From Sinotaia quadrata (taxonomy: Eukaryota > Mollusca > Gastropoda > Architaenioglossa > Viviparidae), in NCBI GenBank assembly GCA_028829895.1, contig CM054184.1:53055201-53119200 (forward strand): DNA of 64,000 nt. The letters are read 5' to 3'. Under the pieces are notes generated by a model that saw only the letters and a list, made by a program, of their open reading frames with translations, was not told the origin of the DNA and did no database searches. The position numbers were made by a program, and so were the translations under genes. This document shows, piece by piece, positions 25,802 through 37,936 of this stretch (position 1 is the stretch's first letter; every line of letters begins with the position of its first letter).

Positions 25802-26337
25802 GTAAAGAACTTTATTGCGTGAAGGAATAAGGGAGAGAATATTTTGATCATTGATTAAGATCGTGCGCGTGAGTGAGAAGCAGACACAACATTTAAATTT
25901 TAAAGGCTGAGAAATAATTCAAAATGATGACAGAAAAAGAGAAAAATTTTGCGACGGCTTCATGGGCTGTAATGATGATGGATGTACGAGAATTGTTCCG
26001 ATTACTCTTCCCTCATTCAGGAAAAGAGTCAAACTCATTGACAAGTTTGTATGTCAATCCGAGTAACTGCACACAGCAAACCCAAATACCACATACATTT
26101 TGAGCACTTGAATAATCGTGTTGTTTTACGGCGAGTCGTTTTGAGTGTGTTCAAATTTTGTCGAAAGACCAGTTGTGCGTGACGAGCCCTAATTATATTA
26201 TCAGTATGAATACCTGACCGTTAAATTTCTAATTAACAAGACTCAATAATTGCATTAATATCGACAGGTGAGTTAGTGCAGCAGACGTTTCAGATAGCAA
26301 AGGGAACTGCATAAATACAAATTACCCCGGATACACT
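25802..26337. other. unique DNA, no feature seen
   Basis: No repeats or coding ORFs are visible. Confidence 0.5.
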
Positions 26338-26463
26338 GTCGGCTATCTCACTGCTTGAATTGTTTAACAGATCTCACGTGGCGTGAGATCCACTGATACT
26401 GTCGGCCATCTCACTGCTTGAATTGTTTAACAGATCTCACGTGGCGTGAGATTCACTGATACT
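26338..26463. repeat. 63-bp duplication carrying an E-box hairpin
   Basis: Each copy contains GATCTCACG-TGG-CGTGAGATC, a perfect 9-bp stem in the first copy (26370-26390), with CACGTG inside. The second starts at 26433 and has lost one base pair at the stem end. Confidence 0.9.
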
Positions 26464-26594
26464 ACGATAGTTATTTCTGAGCTCAAGAAGTGCTCCTTAA
26501 AACTGAGGATTATGTTATCTTCCATCCACAATATACTTCACTTCTTGGTACGGTTTGGGTCAACAATAGTGCGTTCTCTCCACACTCTGGACAT

Positions 26595-26845
26595 TCTTAA
26601 ATTCACTATTATGAGGTGAGCATTCTTAAACTCACATGAGATGGGTATTATTAAACTCACTATTATGAGGTAAGCATTTTTTAAACTCACTAGTATGAGG
26701 TGGGTATACTTAAGCCCACAATCTTCTTCGGGTAGAAGTTAAGACTCTCTTGTGTCCAGTTCCCTTCACCCTAGAATCACGACACAAGTAATTTGTTCGA
26801 AATGATGTCTTAAATCTCTCACTCACTCACTCACTCACTCACTCA

Positions 26846-26876
<31 letters not shown>
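26595..26876. repeat. degenerate ~30-bp repeat and (ACTC)n(AC)n
   Basis: Four copies of ATTCTTAAACTCACTATTAT-like sequence precede about 90 bp of unique DNA. A pure ACTC run and then AC run follow at 26817-26876. Confidence 0.85.
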
Positions 26877-26879
<3 letters not shown>

Positions 26880-28099
26880 TTGTCTCCTTAAAGACACCTA
26901 TTCGTCGTTTGCTCTTTTATTTTTTAACTTCTGTAGATCTCCGGTCTCTAGGACATAGACCGAATCTTTTCACATAAAAAGCTGAATTTACCAACAGAGG
27001 ATTCGACTTCTATCTATCTAACTATCTATCTATCTATGTACCATACTTGAATATATGATTAGCCTAGGCAGAGAATTACTGTTAATCTACTTTACACATA
27101 GCCGTAAGAACCGACCGGCTTCATTTTTGTAGGAGATGGACAAGGTAGCTAACTCTAAGTATTTAAATTCCTCGTGTTACTCTGCACGAGTATAGTCCCT
27201 TCTGACACTCCCAGTTGGACAGAATTCCAGCCGTGGAGTTTTGGATATCTTTAAATCTCGGAAAACCCGGCTGTCAGGATCAATAAGATTAAGAACGTCC
27301 CCCTCCTAAAACAGAATCAGAGAGTAAAGAGGAGAGTGAAAAAGAAGAAAAGATAGTCAGACAGAAAAACACGAACAGGAAGGCAGAGGAAAATTAAAAA
27401 CAAGATGAAAGTATATTTTTCTTTCATAGAACATTGCCATAAGATAAATCCTGCACTTAAAAGTAGAATATATTTTTTAAAACTTTTAATTCTGCACTTC
27501 AACATAGCAATTAATTCTGGGAGATCTAGAGCAGACTTGATCAGCACAATAAAAGTGGATCCCTCTCCAAAAGAAATATATACTTGTCAGTAGAAAAGCG
27601 ATCCACTGTCCTGTACAAGTAGAACAAAGAAGATAGCTCACCGAAAGAAAGTAGAAGACCAATCAAATATCGTGTAACAATAGAAAGTGTAAAGTCCATC
27701 CGTAATTCCACGTCTTTAAAACAAAATTCTTATTCTCAGAACGAAATGTAATTTTTTTCATCTTCAGCAGAGTTATGCTACTACAATAAATTGCTTCTGA
27801 GGAATTTCGTTGGGGACCACGTAATGTCGCTATTTGGATAACCAGCTAAGTGCAAGGACTGGTGTACTTGAACTAATTAAACTCTATCTGCAATCTATTC
27901 GAACACTTCATGTGTTAGACAAATAGCATAGTATTAGGAGACTTAATATTGTCTGAATCTTGAATATCTTTTGTTATTTGTTAAATTTTATTAAATTCAT
28001 TTTTATCTTGTTAATCAATTATTGTAGTTGGTTCTTTATGCAAATAGACCGATAGGATTGGGTGGGGGCAAATGAGTTGAGAAAAAGGAGATTGAATGC
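26877..28099. other. AT-rich DNA holding one dispersed repeat copy
   Basis: Apart from the element at 27170-27315 and a short CTAT run near 27012-27035 nothing is seen. Confidence 0.5.
27170..27315. repeat. dispersed repeat, copy A
   Basis: ACGAGTATAGTCCCTTCTGA, a CCAGCYGTG word and CTAAAACAGAAT near the right edge are matched in the same order at 36105-36250. A short CTAT run lies about 150 bp to the left of both copies. Confidence 0.6.
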
Positions 28100-28320
28100 A
28101 TAATTAACTATACTTGTTTAACGTTTCCCAGTCCGTGCTTTGTACACAAGTTTGCCTGTCTATAAATTTGTTGGCTTAAACTACGAGCGTTAAATTTGAT
28201 CAGACTGAAGGGTGAATTTGAGCAGCCAGTCTGTTTTCAGAATAGGGGAACGAATTTTAATTAACATAAATTCTAAATTCCGAAACAGGGTCTATAAATA
28301 AATACTGGACACGTAACACA
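28100..28320. repeat. dispersed element, single-unit copy
   Basis: Matches the flanks of 17295-18085 (GTTTAACGTTTCCCAG, GGCTTAAACTACGAG, GAAACAGGGTCTATAAATAA), with one ACTGAAGGGTGAATTTGAGC unit in the middle instead of 11. Confidence 0.75.
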
Positions 28321-28754
28321 CTCGCTGTCAGTACTGTGGGTGTGTTTGTGAGTGTGTCTCTGTGTGTAAATGTTGTGGTAGGGGTAATGGAAGGAGTAAT
28401 AAATGAGTCATTAGGTTACAACGCTAGTACAAAGAGTAATAAACGAGTTATTAGGTTACAACGCTAGTACAAAGAGTAATAAATGAGATACATAGGTTAT
28501 GACATTAAATTAATACATTTAAGGCAGCTTTATGAAACATAGTTCCAACTTACCTCAATAGCTGTTCTACTGAAATTTAAATATTTAAATATTATATATA
28601 TATATCTTATTAAACTCCAAATCTCAATTCTCGGTGACATTTATGTATTTTGCTTACTATACTTTTATTTCTTTTTAGCAGAATTATATTCGACCTCGCT
28701 TGAAATTCCACTGTATACGTGTGTGTGATTGTGTTTGTGTCTGTGTGTATGTAT

Positions 28755-28787
<33 letters not shown>

Positions 28788-29286
28788 AAATTCAACCCTC
28801 ATTTTATTTGCTTCATTTACTTGACACGTCATTAAAATTCATAAACATCCTTGATTGCTTTATCTCTGGTTCCATAAACATCAACAGCCGAAATGTGGCA
28901 TGTGGGATTCTGAAATTGTGATCCAACCCTAGGACTAAAATATAAAACGTAAAATAGATTTTGAAACTGTAAATTCTTCAAAGCATACATGTTTATGGAA
29001 ACTTCACTTTAAAGTTGAAAATATACTATTACTCCAGCACTTGAGGTACAAAAATATAACTAGGAGATCCAAATAGAGTCAAAGTTGGAGTACAAAAGAG
29101 ATTTTTCATAGCATAATTTGATCTATGAAATACAACTTTGTTTAATTATACCTGATGGTGTATGGACATGTACACAAAAAATGTATAATTTCATTGTTTA
29201 TTGATAGTGATCGGTAAATAGGGAGACCAGGAACCAAATAATTGAATCTCGTGATTATTATTAAAAATAGATCTGATGGGTTATTG

Positions 29287-29288
<2 letters not shown>
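28321..29288. other. unique DNA with a short duplication
   Basis: A ~39-bp unit (GGTTACAACGCTAGTACAAA) occurs twice near 28413-28470. TA and GT runs lie near 28593 and 28755. No gene is supported. Confidence 0.5.
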
Positions 29289-29385
<97 letters not shown>

Positions 29386-29386
29386 G
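29289..29386. repeat. (GA)n microsatellite
   Basis: Pure GA with one AA interruption. The poly Glu-Arg ORF is an artefact. Confidence 0.98.
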
Positions 29387-30614
29387 GCTCAGTGAGAATT
29401 GTTACACAGGACTATTTTTTCAGGATTCGGCAGTGCTTCAGTGCTTCTTGGTTTCTTGGTTTTATTTGTATTCCTTGAAAATTCCCTGTGTTGCATTTGA
29501 TTGGTAGTGAGCAGTTATCATACTGACATCTCACTTGTATGACGCTGAAGTGAACGTGTAGCCGCGTCTGACGTCATTCATCGTATTTCATCTCAGGCGA
29601 AGTTCCACAACTCATGTTAAATTGACTTTGTAAGAAAACAAAATCCCTATCTTTCTCAATTCCTTGTGATGTCATAATATCGTTGTATACGTTTACCTGT
29701 CACTTGATAGTGAATATTTCAGGACGAATTGATTTACATTTATTTTGTTAATATATATATGTGTGTACATTTCACGTGTATTCTTGCTCTATGTTTGGTT
29801 AAATGCTGAATTGTGATGTGTAGTATATATACAAATTCATTTACATATCATTAATGTATGAGTAATACATTGGACATATTCTAACAGTCATCATTTGTTT
29901 GAAGCAGTCAGCATTTCCCACTCATTGGGATACCGAGCTATAGTAAACAACGCCTGAAAAGTTAGCAGCAGATGATCTAGGTTGGTGACAATGATGTTAA
30001 GCTGCCATGTAATCTAAAATAACCAGACACATAGGCGCCATGATTGGTGAGCACAGTAGCTCGGTACTTGCACACTTTATCTGGTCAAGGCCGGTCATCA
30101 AGGCGGATCGAGAGCAGTGGTAAGCAGATGTCTAATTTATGAAAGAAAGAATGGGCTTAGAAATGTTTTGTATATTACAACTATTGAATTTTATGGCTTA
30201 TAATTAGTGAGATTCCATATATTATATATTGTGGAATATGTCATTGTTCCAATGAAATGTTAATCTGAATTTAATTATGATTAAGTCTTTTTATGCCATG
30301 TGTACGAATGAAGCGCTAATGATTTTATTTGCAAAAATGTAAGTTGAGAATGCTTGCAGGCAAGGATGTGAGTATAGAAATACTGTAGGTCTAAATCTTA
30401 GCACTGTGCCTTGAATTGACTCAAAAGTTTCTTATATTGCTACATCTTATATAAACGGGTATGTAATTTTACAAACAAACACGTCTAATGATTTGTGCAC
30501 ACTATGCTATTATAATTATAAATGTAGCTAATATACTTAATTTCCATATCTTGTATCACCCAAAACGTCTGAATTTTCTGTCATTATGCACAAATACCAT
30601 TATGTCAGCAGTGT
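29387..30614. other. unique DNA, one CRE octamer
   Basis: TGACGTCA at 29569-29576. A possible short first exon at 30040-30119 is listed separately. Confidence 0.45.
30040..30119 (+). CDS. possible short first coding exon
   Basis: GCGCCATGA gives an acceptable start context at 30040. The frame runs 26 codons to a good donor (CAGTG|GTAAGC, intron from 30120) and would stop at once if unspliced. GC is higher than the flanks. No partner exon or family is recognised, so chance remains likely. Confidence 0.18.
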
Positions 30615-30790
30615 TTATATTGCCTTTTAAATGTATTTCTTATGTCAATCGGTCAATGATGTTTATATTGCCTTTAAATGTATTTCTTATGTCAATCGGT
30701 CAATGATATTTATATTGCCTTTAAATGTATTTCTTATGTCAATCGGTCAATGATATTTATATTGCCTTTAAATGTATTTCTTGCATCATT
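30615..30790. repeat. 47-bp minisatellite, 4 copies
   Basis: ATGTATTTCTTATGTCAATC starts at 30631, 30678 and 30725, with a diverged copy at 30772. Confidence 0.94.
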
Positions 30791-32464
30791 ATGCGCAAAT
30801 GTCTATCTGTCAATGGTGCTTTATTGCCTTTGTAATGCAGTTCTACTGTACTTAAGCATATCAAATTGTCCACGTGAGAAACACGCATTTTCTATTGTAT
30901 TAAAATAGACTTTCAACAAGAGATCACATAACTCCACTTTCTTTCACGTAATAATGAAAACACACAAACAAACGCGCTATATACTATTTCTTTATCATAT
31001 TTCTTACTGTCATATCATTGTTTTGTAAATGCATTGCTGATATCAAGCACAACAAAGCCTTGAATTATCAGTATATTATCTAAGACTAATGCCAAGTATC
31101 ATCATATATGTAGTGTTTTTTTAAAAAAATTATCTGACGTCACATATCAAATTTGGTACCAATCTCTACTTGCCCACAAACATGACTTACGTTACTTTTA
31201 ACCAAGGTGTCTGACGTCAGACACTAAACTTAGAATCCACTACAGGCCCACAAATATGACTTACGAACTTTAAAGAGGTGTGTAGACACTAGACTTAAAA
31301 TCCAGTATAGGCCTACAAACATCTTGATATATTAAACTAATATCTATTAACAATAATCTGACTTTTCACGCCTGTCTTCAAAAGACGGACAAACTAATCA
31401 AGCAGTTAGTATTTCAACAGATACTCTACTGCATCAGTCCAGTGTTTGTCAAAACACAACTTGAATATCAGTATCAACTCTCAGCACAACTGACAATTGA
31501 ATGCCAGCAGGCTAATCGCTAGCCTTGCTTACCAAACTAATGAAGGCAACGATATAATTTAAGTGCACCAAGGGACAAATTAACGCTTCGAGAAAAGTGT
31601 CATTCAACGAATAATCCAACTTGTCAAATTAACCAACATGTATACCTACTTGATAAATTTAACCAAGCTTAACTAACAATAATCAACTTGTCAAATCTAC
31701 CAACATATATACTTACTTTATAAACTTAACCAAACTTAATCAAATAATGATAATCAAACTTGAAATCAATGACTATCATTCGATAACATAGTTTGTGAAA
31801 AGATTAGATAGTCTGGCTTAGAACCATTGTCTACTGTCAGAAGTTACTAATTTAACTTGCAAACCATTGTGTACCAACATTAACTTTAAGTTGTCAAACA
31901 AGTAAACAATATAACGAAATATTTCATTTTATACCAATCGATAACATAATGAATACCAGCAGAAAATCTGGCTTAAATAGTCTACCTATACAGGGCATAT
32001 GTTGTCAAAACACTAGATATTCTAGCGTTTAAAAAAAAATGTCTGCAAACTGATAGCATAATGTGTTACAACAATACAAAATCTCACTTGAACACATTTG
32101 AACACCAAACGATAATCAAACTTGTCAAAACCAATATATAACCTAACTTGTTAATCGTGTCTGCGAACAGATAATCTTACTAAATAACAAGAAAATTGCA
32201 ATTTCCATGTAGCAAGATGAGTGCACCCAAAGGAATGAATGAAAAGGATTATTTATACATTTTAAAAATAAAACAACTTAATACTGCTTAATCATACATC
32301 AGGGTTTTCGCGGACATTAAACATTAGTATCAAGATTCCAGTTCATTAAATGTCGTTAATGACTTACAATAAACAGAGATCTTGTAATGCAGTGTTGTCA
32401 TCAGAATAAATACAAGCATTATGTCCATGTTTCTTTATGGTACTAATGGCCTTTGAGACATGTA
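30791..32464. other. AT-rich DNA with old ~75-bp repeat at 31135-31330
   Basis: Three diverged copies containing ACAAACATGACTTACG-like words span 31135-31330; two carry a TGACGTCA (31135, 31212). From 31500 to 32150 loose AACTTGTCAAA words suggest another eroded array. No gene is seen. Confidence 0.5.
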
Positions 32465-32954
32465 ACAAGTTTTAATTATCCATGTTGCTCTTTACTTTTC
32501 CTGTTACAGTCAGTCAAGCATGGACTTATACAGTATGTCTCTTTATCCTAGGGCGCACACACATAAATTACAGAGACAGACACGCACACACATAAATTAC
32601 AGACAGACAAGTTTTAATTATCCATGTTGCTCTTTAGTTTTCCTGTTACAGTCAGTCAAGCATGGACTTATACAGTATGTCTCTTTATTCTAGGGCGCAC
32701 ACACATAAATTACAGAGACAGACACGCACACACTAACTTTCTCACATTTACATACATATAAATTATACTTATACAAACTCCCACACACATAATACAGAGA
32801 CAGACAAGCACACACTAACTTTCTCACATTTACATACATATAAATTATACTTATACAAACTCCCACACACATAAATACAGAGACAGACAAGCACACACTA
32901 ACTTTCTCACATTTACATACAAATATACTTACACAAACTCGCACACACACTCAT

Positions 32955-32958
<4 letters not shown>
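32465..32958. repeat. 142-bp duplication followed by an 83-bp array
   Basis: ACAAGTTTTAATTATCCATG occurs at 32465 and 32607. CTAACTTTCTCACATTTACA starts at 32732, 32815 and 32898. On the minus strand this is the likely 3' UTR of the receptor gene, so the duplication may have copied its poly(A) region. Confidence 0.92.
32684..32689 (-). terminator. poly(A) signal AATAAA of the receptor gene
   Basis: TTTATT on the plus strand reads AATAAA on the minus strand about 320 bp after the stop at 33011. The upstream duplicate copy (near 32542) has TTTATC, so only this copy keeps the hexamer. Confidence 0.4.

Positions 32959-33009
<51 letters not shown>
32959..33009. repeat. (CA)n microsatellite touching the receptor stop codon
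   Basis: On the coding strand a (TG)n run begins within a few bases of the stop codon at 33011. Confidence 0.97.
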
Positions 33010-33010
<1 letters not shown>

Positions 33011-34305
33011 TCATTGTATGTTTTTTGTAGATTCTTCGTTTTGAACTGTCTGATTTTCATTATTAATATGTTGTGAAACCTGGAAATTGTTACAGACTTC
33101 AGAATTGTTCAAAATGTCATTGGCAATCAATGAACTCCATTGACCACTTTCTTCTGTGTCTGCGATGCTATGGTAACTGGGAGGCCTACTTCTGGGCTGT
33201 ACGTCACATGTCGACGAACAACCATCCTGCAATGATGACGTCACAAGCAATTGGTCTCCTGGATCTGAAAGTGTGTCTATACACAATGGGACAGAAGAAG
33301 TCACAACTGGATTTACACTTCGGGCTACAGCTGCCACTTGAAGCGACGACCGTGGTAATGTTCGTGGTGGTGGCGGTCGCGGAGGTGGCACTCGTAGTTG
33401 TGGAAATGGCAGAAGCTGCTGCTGTAGTATATCCGGTTGCCGTGGTAATATAGCTTGACTTTCTGAATGTAACTCTGACTGATTCGGTGTCGTTTGCACC
33501 ACTGGTAGCGACTTGCCATACTGCTGTTGACTGCGCTGGTTGGGAGTTGTGACGTCAGTCCGTATTTCCGCCACTGCGTCCTCGTATGAAGGCAGCGTGC
33601 GTGCTGGGACGTAAATAAGCTGCGACCCATCCGACAGGTGTTGTAGAATAATCCCGCCGTAATCTAAGCTCGGAGGGGAGCGCACTCCAGGTGTCGACAA
33701 AGGACACAACTGAGGGGAGCGCACTCCTGATGTCGACAAGGGACTCCACTGAGGGGAGCGCACTCCTGATGTCGACAAGGGACTCCACTGAGGGGAGCGC
33801 ACTCCTGATGTCGACAAGGGACTCCACTGAGGGGAGCGCACTCCTGATGTCCACTGAGGAGAGCGTATTGGATGAACACGGTCGACTGGCCGAGAGTTGT
33901 TTGCCTCAGAGCTTACTGGAGTGGTCAGCAATTCTCGTGTGATACCTGACACCTGGTGGTGTGCATAACGGTTCCGATGACGACGACGACGGCGCTGCTG
34001 AGGTTCGGTGTCTTGTGAAGACGTCGTCTGCCTGACGGGTCTCCACTGAAAAGTCTTGGTCGTCAAGCTCTTCTTCATAAAACAACGGAGAAGAATGAGA
34101 ACGACGACAACGGCAGTGATGACGCCAACAACAGCAAAAACTTTCCGATCTGTTGTATCTAGGGGTCCGACTGCAGTGCTTGTCGGCGGTACTGAGGAAC
34201 TTTTGTTCTCCACGTGATCGATGTCGTCTGATTTATTAGGAAAGAATTTTGATTTATTTTCAGCGCTCAGGGGGTACGTCTTCTCAGAACATTTCAGACT
34301 TCGAT
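33011..34305 (-). CDS. last exon of a single-pass membrane receptor with a PY-motif tail
   Basis: The reading frame stays open upstream past the GTG at 34213 to a strong 3' splice site (TTTTTACTGCAG|ATCGAAG, exon start 34305, phase 1). The exon therefore encodes about 430 C-terminal residues. In order these are: a stalk with one Cys and N-glycosylation sequons (ENKS, PNKS), a hydrophobic span VFAVVGVITAVVVVLILL, stop-transfer residues RCFMKK, a QQRRRRRHRNR basic patch, about four 13-residue repeats (SGVRSPQWSPLST), then LPSYEDAV, a Pro-rich RVPPPRPPPPRTLP stretch and PPSYHS. PPxY and LPxY motifs usually bind WW domains of Nedd4-type ubiquitin ligases, and the Pro-rich part resembles SH3 ligands. 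No kinase or death domain is present. I do not recognise the family. Plus-strand frames here are shadows. Confidence 0.8.
33672..33855 (-). repeat. 39-bp in-frame repeat inside the receptor tail
   Basis: GAGCGCACTCC recurs at 33678, 33717, 33756, 33795 and 33834. At 39 bp it adds exactly 13 residues per copy, so copy-number change would lengthen or shorten the cytoplasmic tail without breaking frame. The middle copies are nearly identical at DNA level. Confidence 0.95.
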
Positions 34306-35744
34306 CTGCAGTAAAAACACATTTTCATCTGTTTTGTGTCTCTCACGTTTTCAAAAGTTTTATTAGCATACAACGTTAATTTCACTATTTTAAGAATTAT
34401 CTGTCTGTCTTTCTGTCTGTATGCTGTGTTGACAGCCAAATGGAAGGAATACTGAACCCTTTAGAAAGTAGCATACATATAAACTACAGTTAATTAACAG
34501 ATGACCACACGGATTGTGGTTCTTTAAGAGTAGTTTAAAATCCTTTAACAAGGAAAACTAGTTTATGCCAGAAAAAAAGTAATGTAATGTTTACATGCTC
34601 ATGCAAAGAAATCAAAGTAGTTTATTCCAGAAATAGTATTACAAGCATACTCCTCTACAAAAAAAAGTTTATTCCAGAAATAATAAAACTAGCATACTTC
34701 TGCAAAGTAAAGTAAACTAGTTTATTCCATAAATAATAATAATAATAGTGGTGACACCAACGCTACCTAGTTAATGGTTATGATTATTATTATTTAATTA
34801 ATCATCAATAACAAATTACAAGTGAAGAGAATCTTAATTTATATTATTAATAATTCTCCAGCAGACACTACTCGTCTCTCTCATTTGGCAAATGTGCGGG
34901 CACTGTAAACGGTTTTCTTCTTGCACATCATTTAAAATCAAACATTTATCATCATGCAATATTTCCAAAGATGGAAAACTTCTTACTAAAGGAGAAGATA
35001 AATCCACCTTTTAATCTATATTTAACGTGTCGGGTCACATTAACAATGGCAAAAAATATATAATTATTAAATTTAGAAGTAAGGATAAATGCAAAGGAAC
35101 CCAGGATAGCAACCGACTTTACATGGATAACAGGAGTATTTACATAGGAAAACAAAAATCTTTACTTTCGATAACAAGGTTATTTCCATACCATAACAAG
35201 AGTCTGCGCAATGGTGGTGGCTTTATACAATTTTACAAGCCTTTAATATTGCATGATCATGCATACATTTTAAAAAGTGTAGCATTTCTAAAGCTTATTG
35301 GGGCTTCGTCTCATCTAAATAATGTAGCAAAAGAATTATTATAAAAATTGTACCTTCGAAACCTGTGCTTAGACATGATTCATTAATTACACGGTTCTTT
35401 GTAATAGCAACTTTCACAATGGCTAGTCTCCGAAACAATACAACTGTTACTATGATGATCATAAATCCTTTAGAGCACTATTCGCAATAGCACATTGATG
35501 CTGCTGCAACCTTTAACCCTTTAACACACGAATAATTATGTCGGTTTTTTTAAATAAAAATATGAATATACAATACATGAATTTGTAAAGCAGGTTTCAG
35601 ATTAGGAGAAGATAATATTATGTCTAATTCTTGGATTATACACATATTTATCTTCTTTATTGTGTGACAGTAATTTTTGAAAGAAGAGGGGAGATAACCT
35701 AATGCTATGGTCAGGACGGTGTGCAATTTAAAGGCCATATCTTT

Positions 35745-35860
35745 TTCTGCTGGGGAGGAAGTCAGAGACTGTTATGTTTTGCACTCTAAACTGGATTCGA
35801 ACCCTAGACCTCTTGATACTGTTGTCATATCTGTGCCACGCCGTCTCCACCCCCATATAC
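35745..35860 (-). mobile_element. possible tRNA-derived SINE
   Basis: On the minus strand GTGGCACAGATATG resembles a Pol III A box and GGGTTCGAATCC, about 30 bp later, matches the B-box consensus. A complete tRNA cloverleaf is not seen, so this is more likely a SINE head or tRNA pseudogene than a tRNA gene. The 3' limit is not defined. Confidence 0.45.
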
Positions 35861-36104
35861 AGTATCTTAGAAAGCGATAAGTAAATACAAAACTTATCTA
35901 TTTATCTATCTATTTGTCTATCTATCTATCTCATAAGACTGTTTATTATGTTCACTATATTTTGGTGAAATATGGTCTGTAGAGTCTTTACATTATTTTT
36001 AAAAATTTCTTTGGATCTTGAGTTCTACTCTTCAAATTATATAATTATTATGTACTTACTGTGTTGTACAAAGTCACTAACAAGGCAAGCAACCGAGTAT
36101 AACT

Positions 36105-36250
36105 GTGTCCCACAAGCTAAAGTACACGAGTATTGTCCCTTTTGACTCTCCCCTGTTTGAAGAATATCCAGCTGTGAAAATGACTTGGAAATCTCTGACT
36201 GTACTTGGTATATCTCTCTGTTAGTGTCAATAATAATTTCTCCCTAAAAC
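36105..36250. repeat. dispersed repeat, copy B
   Basis: Diverged match to 27170-27315 (ACGAGTATTGTCCCTTTTGA, CCAGCTGTG, CTAAAACAGAAT). Confidence 0.6.
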
Positions 36251-36386
36251 AGAATTTAAATTTTATATCAATGTCAATAATGACTTTGCTCTAAATAAGT
36301 CTTTAGTTTTAAATCTAAAGATATGCGCAAATCAAAATTAGACTCAAATTAACTTCAGTTTTAAATCAAACTTAGTTTCAAAATAA

Positions 36387-36545
36387 GTGGATTTAAATCA
36401 TACATATTCAATTGAAACTTAATTGTAAATAAAAAAGAAGTGGATTTAAATCAAACATATTCAATTGAAACTTAATTGTAAATAAAAAAGAAGTGGATTT
36501 AAATCATACATGTTCAATTGAAACTTAATTGTAAATAAAACATCT
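36387..36545. repeat. 53-bp tandem repeat, 3 copies
   Basis: GTGGATTTAAATCA starts at 36387, 36440 and 36493. Confidence 0.93.
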
Positions 36546-36669
36546 TTAAATCAAACTAAGATTTATTCAGAATTAGAGGAATACTCAACAGCACAAGAAA
36601 AGCTAGTGAGTATGGATGAAAGCGAGTGATCAGTGAGATAGATTTATAGTATAAATCTATACTACATAT

Positions 36670-37045
36670 ATCTCTGCCTTGAAGTCTGAAAGATAGCATA
36701 AATATTTGCCTTGAAGTCTGAAAGATAGCATAAATACTTGCCTTGAAGTCTGAAAGATAGCATAAATACTTGCCTTGAAGCCTGAAAGATAGTATAAATA
36801 TTTGCCTTGAAGTCTGAAATATAGCATAAATACTTGCCTTGAAGTCTGAAAGATAGCATAAATATTTGCCTTGAAGTCTAAAAGATAGCATAAATATTTG
36901 CCTTGAAGTCTGAAAGATAGCATAAATATTTGCCTTGAAGTCTGAAAGATAGCATAAATATTTGCCTTAAAGATTGAAAGCATAAATATTTGCCTTGAAG
37001 ATTGAAAGATAGCATAAATATTTGCCTTGAAGATTGAAAGATAGT
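36670..37045. repeat. 32-bp minisatellite, about 12 copies
   Basis: GCCTTGAAGTCTGAAAGATA recurs every 32 bp from 36676, with A/C and T/A variants. One copy near 36965 is shortened. Confidence 0.95.
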
Positions 37046-37159
37046 ATAAACCTTTACTACGCAAGTCCATGCTACGAAATCTAAAATTTAATTACTATTT
37101 AAACGGAATTTGTTTTATATTGTGTGTGGTAAGTTTGCTACACGCCACCTCTAATTTTG

Positions 37160-37310
37160 CGCGCGCACACACACACACAAACAAACACACACACAAACAC
37201 ACACATATAAATACACACATACACACATACACACACACAAACACACACTCACATAAATACACATATGTACATATTTGCACATACGCATATATATTTATAC
37301 ACACACGCAC
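37160..37310. repeat. (CA)-rich compound microsatellite
   Basis: AC runs interrupted by AAAC and TAAAT words. The plus-strand His/Thr ORF is an artefact. Confidence 0.9.
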
Positions 37311-37390
37311 ACTATTGACTAAGACCTTAAGTTCTTGGTGTATATATATGATTCATTATCTTAACCAAGTGGCAATATTTGGTGTATTAC

Positions 37391-37618
37391 AAACCTGTCG
37401 TGGATGCGTGTCATTTGACGCTGTATTATGAAGCCGCTGAACATCCTCAATGAAGTCAGATTGACTGTAATTTATGTGTGACCACGTGACCTTGGAGCAG
37501 TTTTGGGTGGCGACAGGCTGAATATCAAACAGGCAGCGAAGGGTGGCTTTCCAACTGTTTAAACGTGTACTGACGTCATCCTTGTAAATACGTATCATTA
37601 CCTCTGAAATCACGTCAC
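37391..37618 (-). CDS. exon 2 of the membrane receptor, possible Ig-like region
   Basis: The 3' splice site is probably TGTACAG|GTGACG (start 37618, phase 1); GATTTCAG|AGGTAA at 37603 is an in-phase alternative. The peptide has an ectodomain look, with two sequons (NCS, NYS) and Cys residues. KATLRC followed 17 residues later by VTW is what Ig B and C strands look like. If it ends at TTT|GTAATA (37391) the phase is 1, and it joins the 34305 exon in frame, placing the next Cys 53 residues after the first. The better-looking CAG|GTTTGT site (37395) would give phase 0 and break the join. The assignment to Ig is a guess from spacing. Confidence 0.5.
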
Positions 37619-37936
37619 CTGTACATTTATGCATAGCCATCGGTTTAAAACAAAACAAAAACAAAAACATTACAATGTAAACGAAGTTTTATCCTTGTAA
37701 ACATGATGACAAGTAATGTCTCCTGAAAACACGTCAAATGCCTGAATTATTTTGTGTAGAATAAAAATCTTTAAAACATATTCAGCTCATCATGTTTGCT
37801 ATTCCGGAATTCTTAGATAGGGGGGTGCATTTAAAATTGTAAAAAATATATTTCTGGGGAAAAAATTGGGGAGGGGGTGACAAAGGCTGAAAGAGCCACA
37901 TTATGTAGGTTTATGGCTGTGTTTGAATATTTAACT

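Larger units (their letters stand above)
34306..36386 (-). other. intron 2 of the receptor gene, left part
   Basis: AT-rich, with an eroded ~60-bp repeat (AGTTTATTCCAGAAATAAT) at 34550-34740, a weak dispersed-repeat match at 34978-35017, and the two elements listed separately at 35745 and 36105. No coding ORF is seen. Confidence 0.5.

Noticed and set aside
33073..33942. Plus-strand and alternate minus-strand ORFs over the receptor exon
   Set aside because: Shadows of the true frame, which alone has a membrane span, PY motifs and splice border.
35745..35860. Functional tRNA gene
   Set aside because: A and B boxes are present but no cloverleaf or anticodon arm could be drawn.
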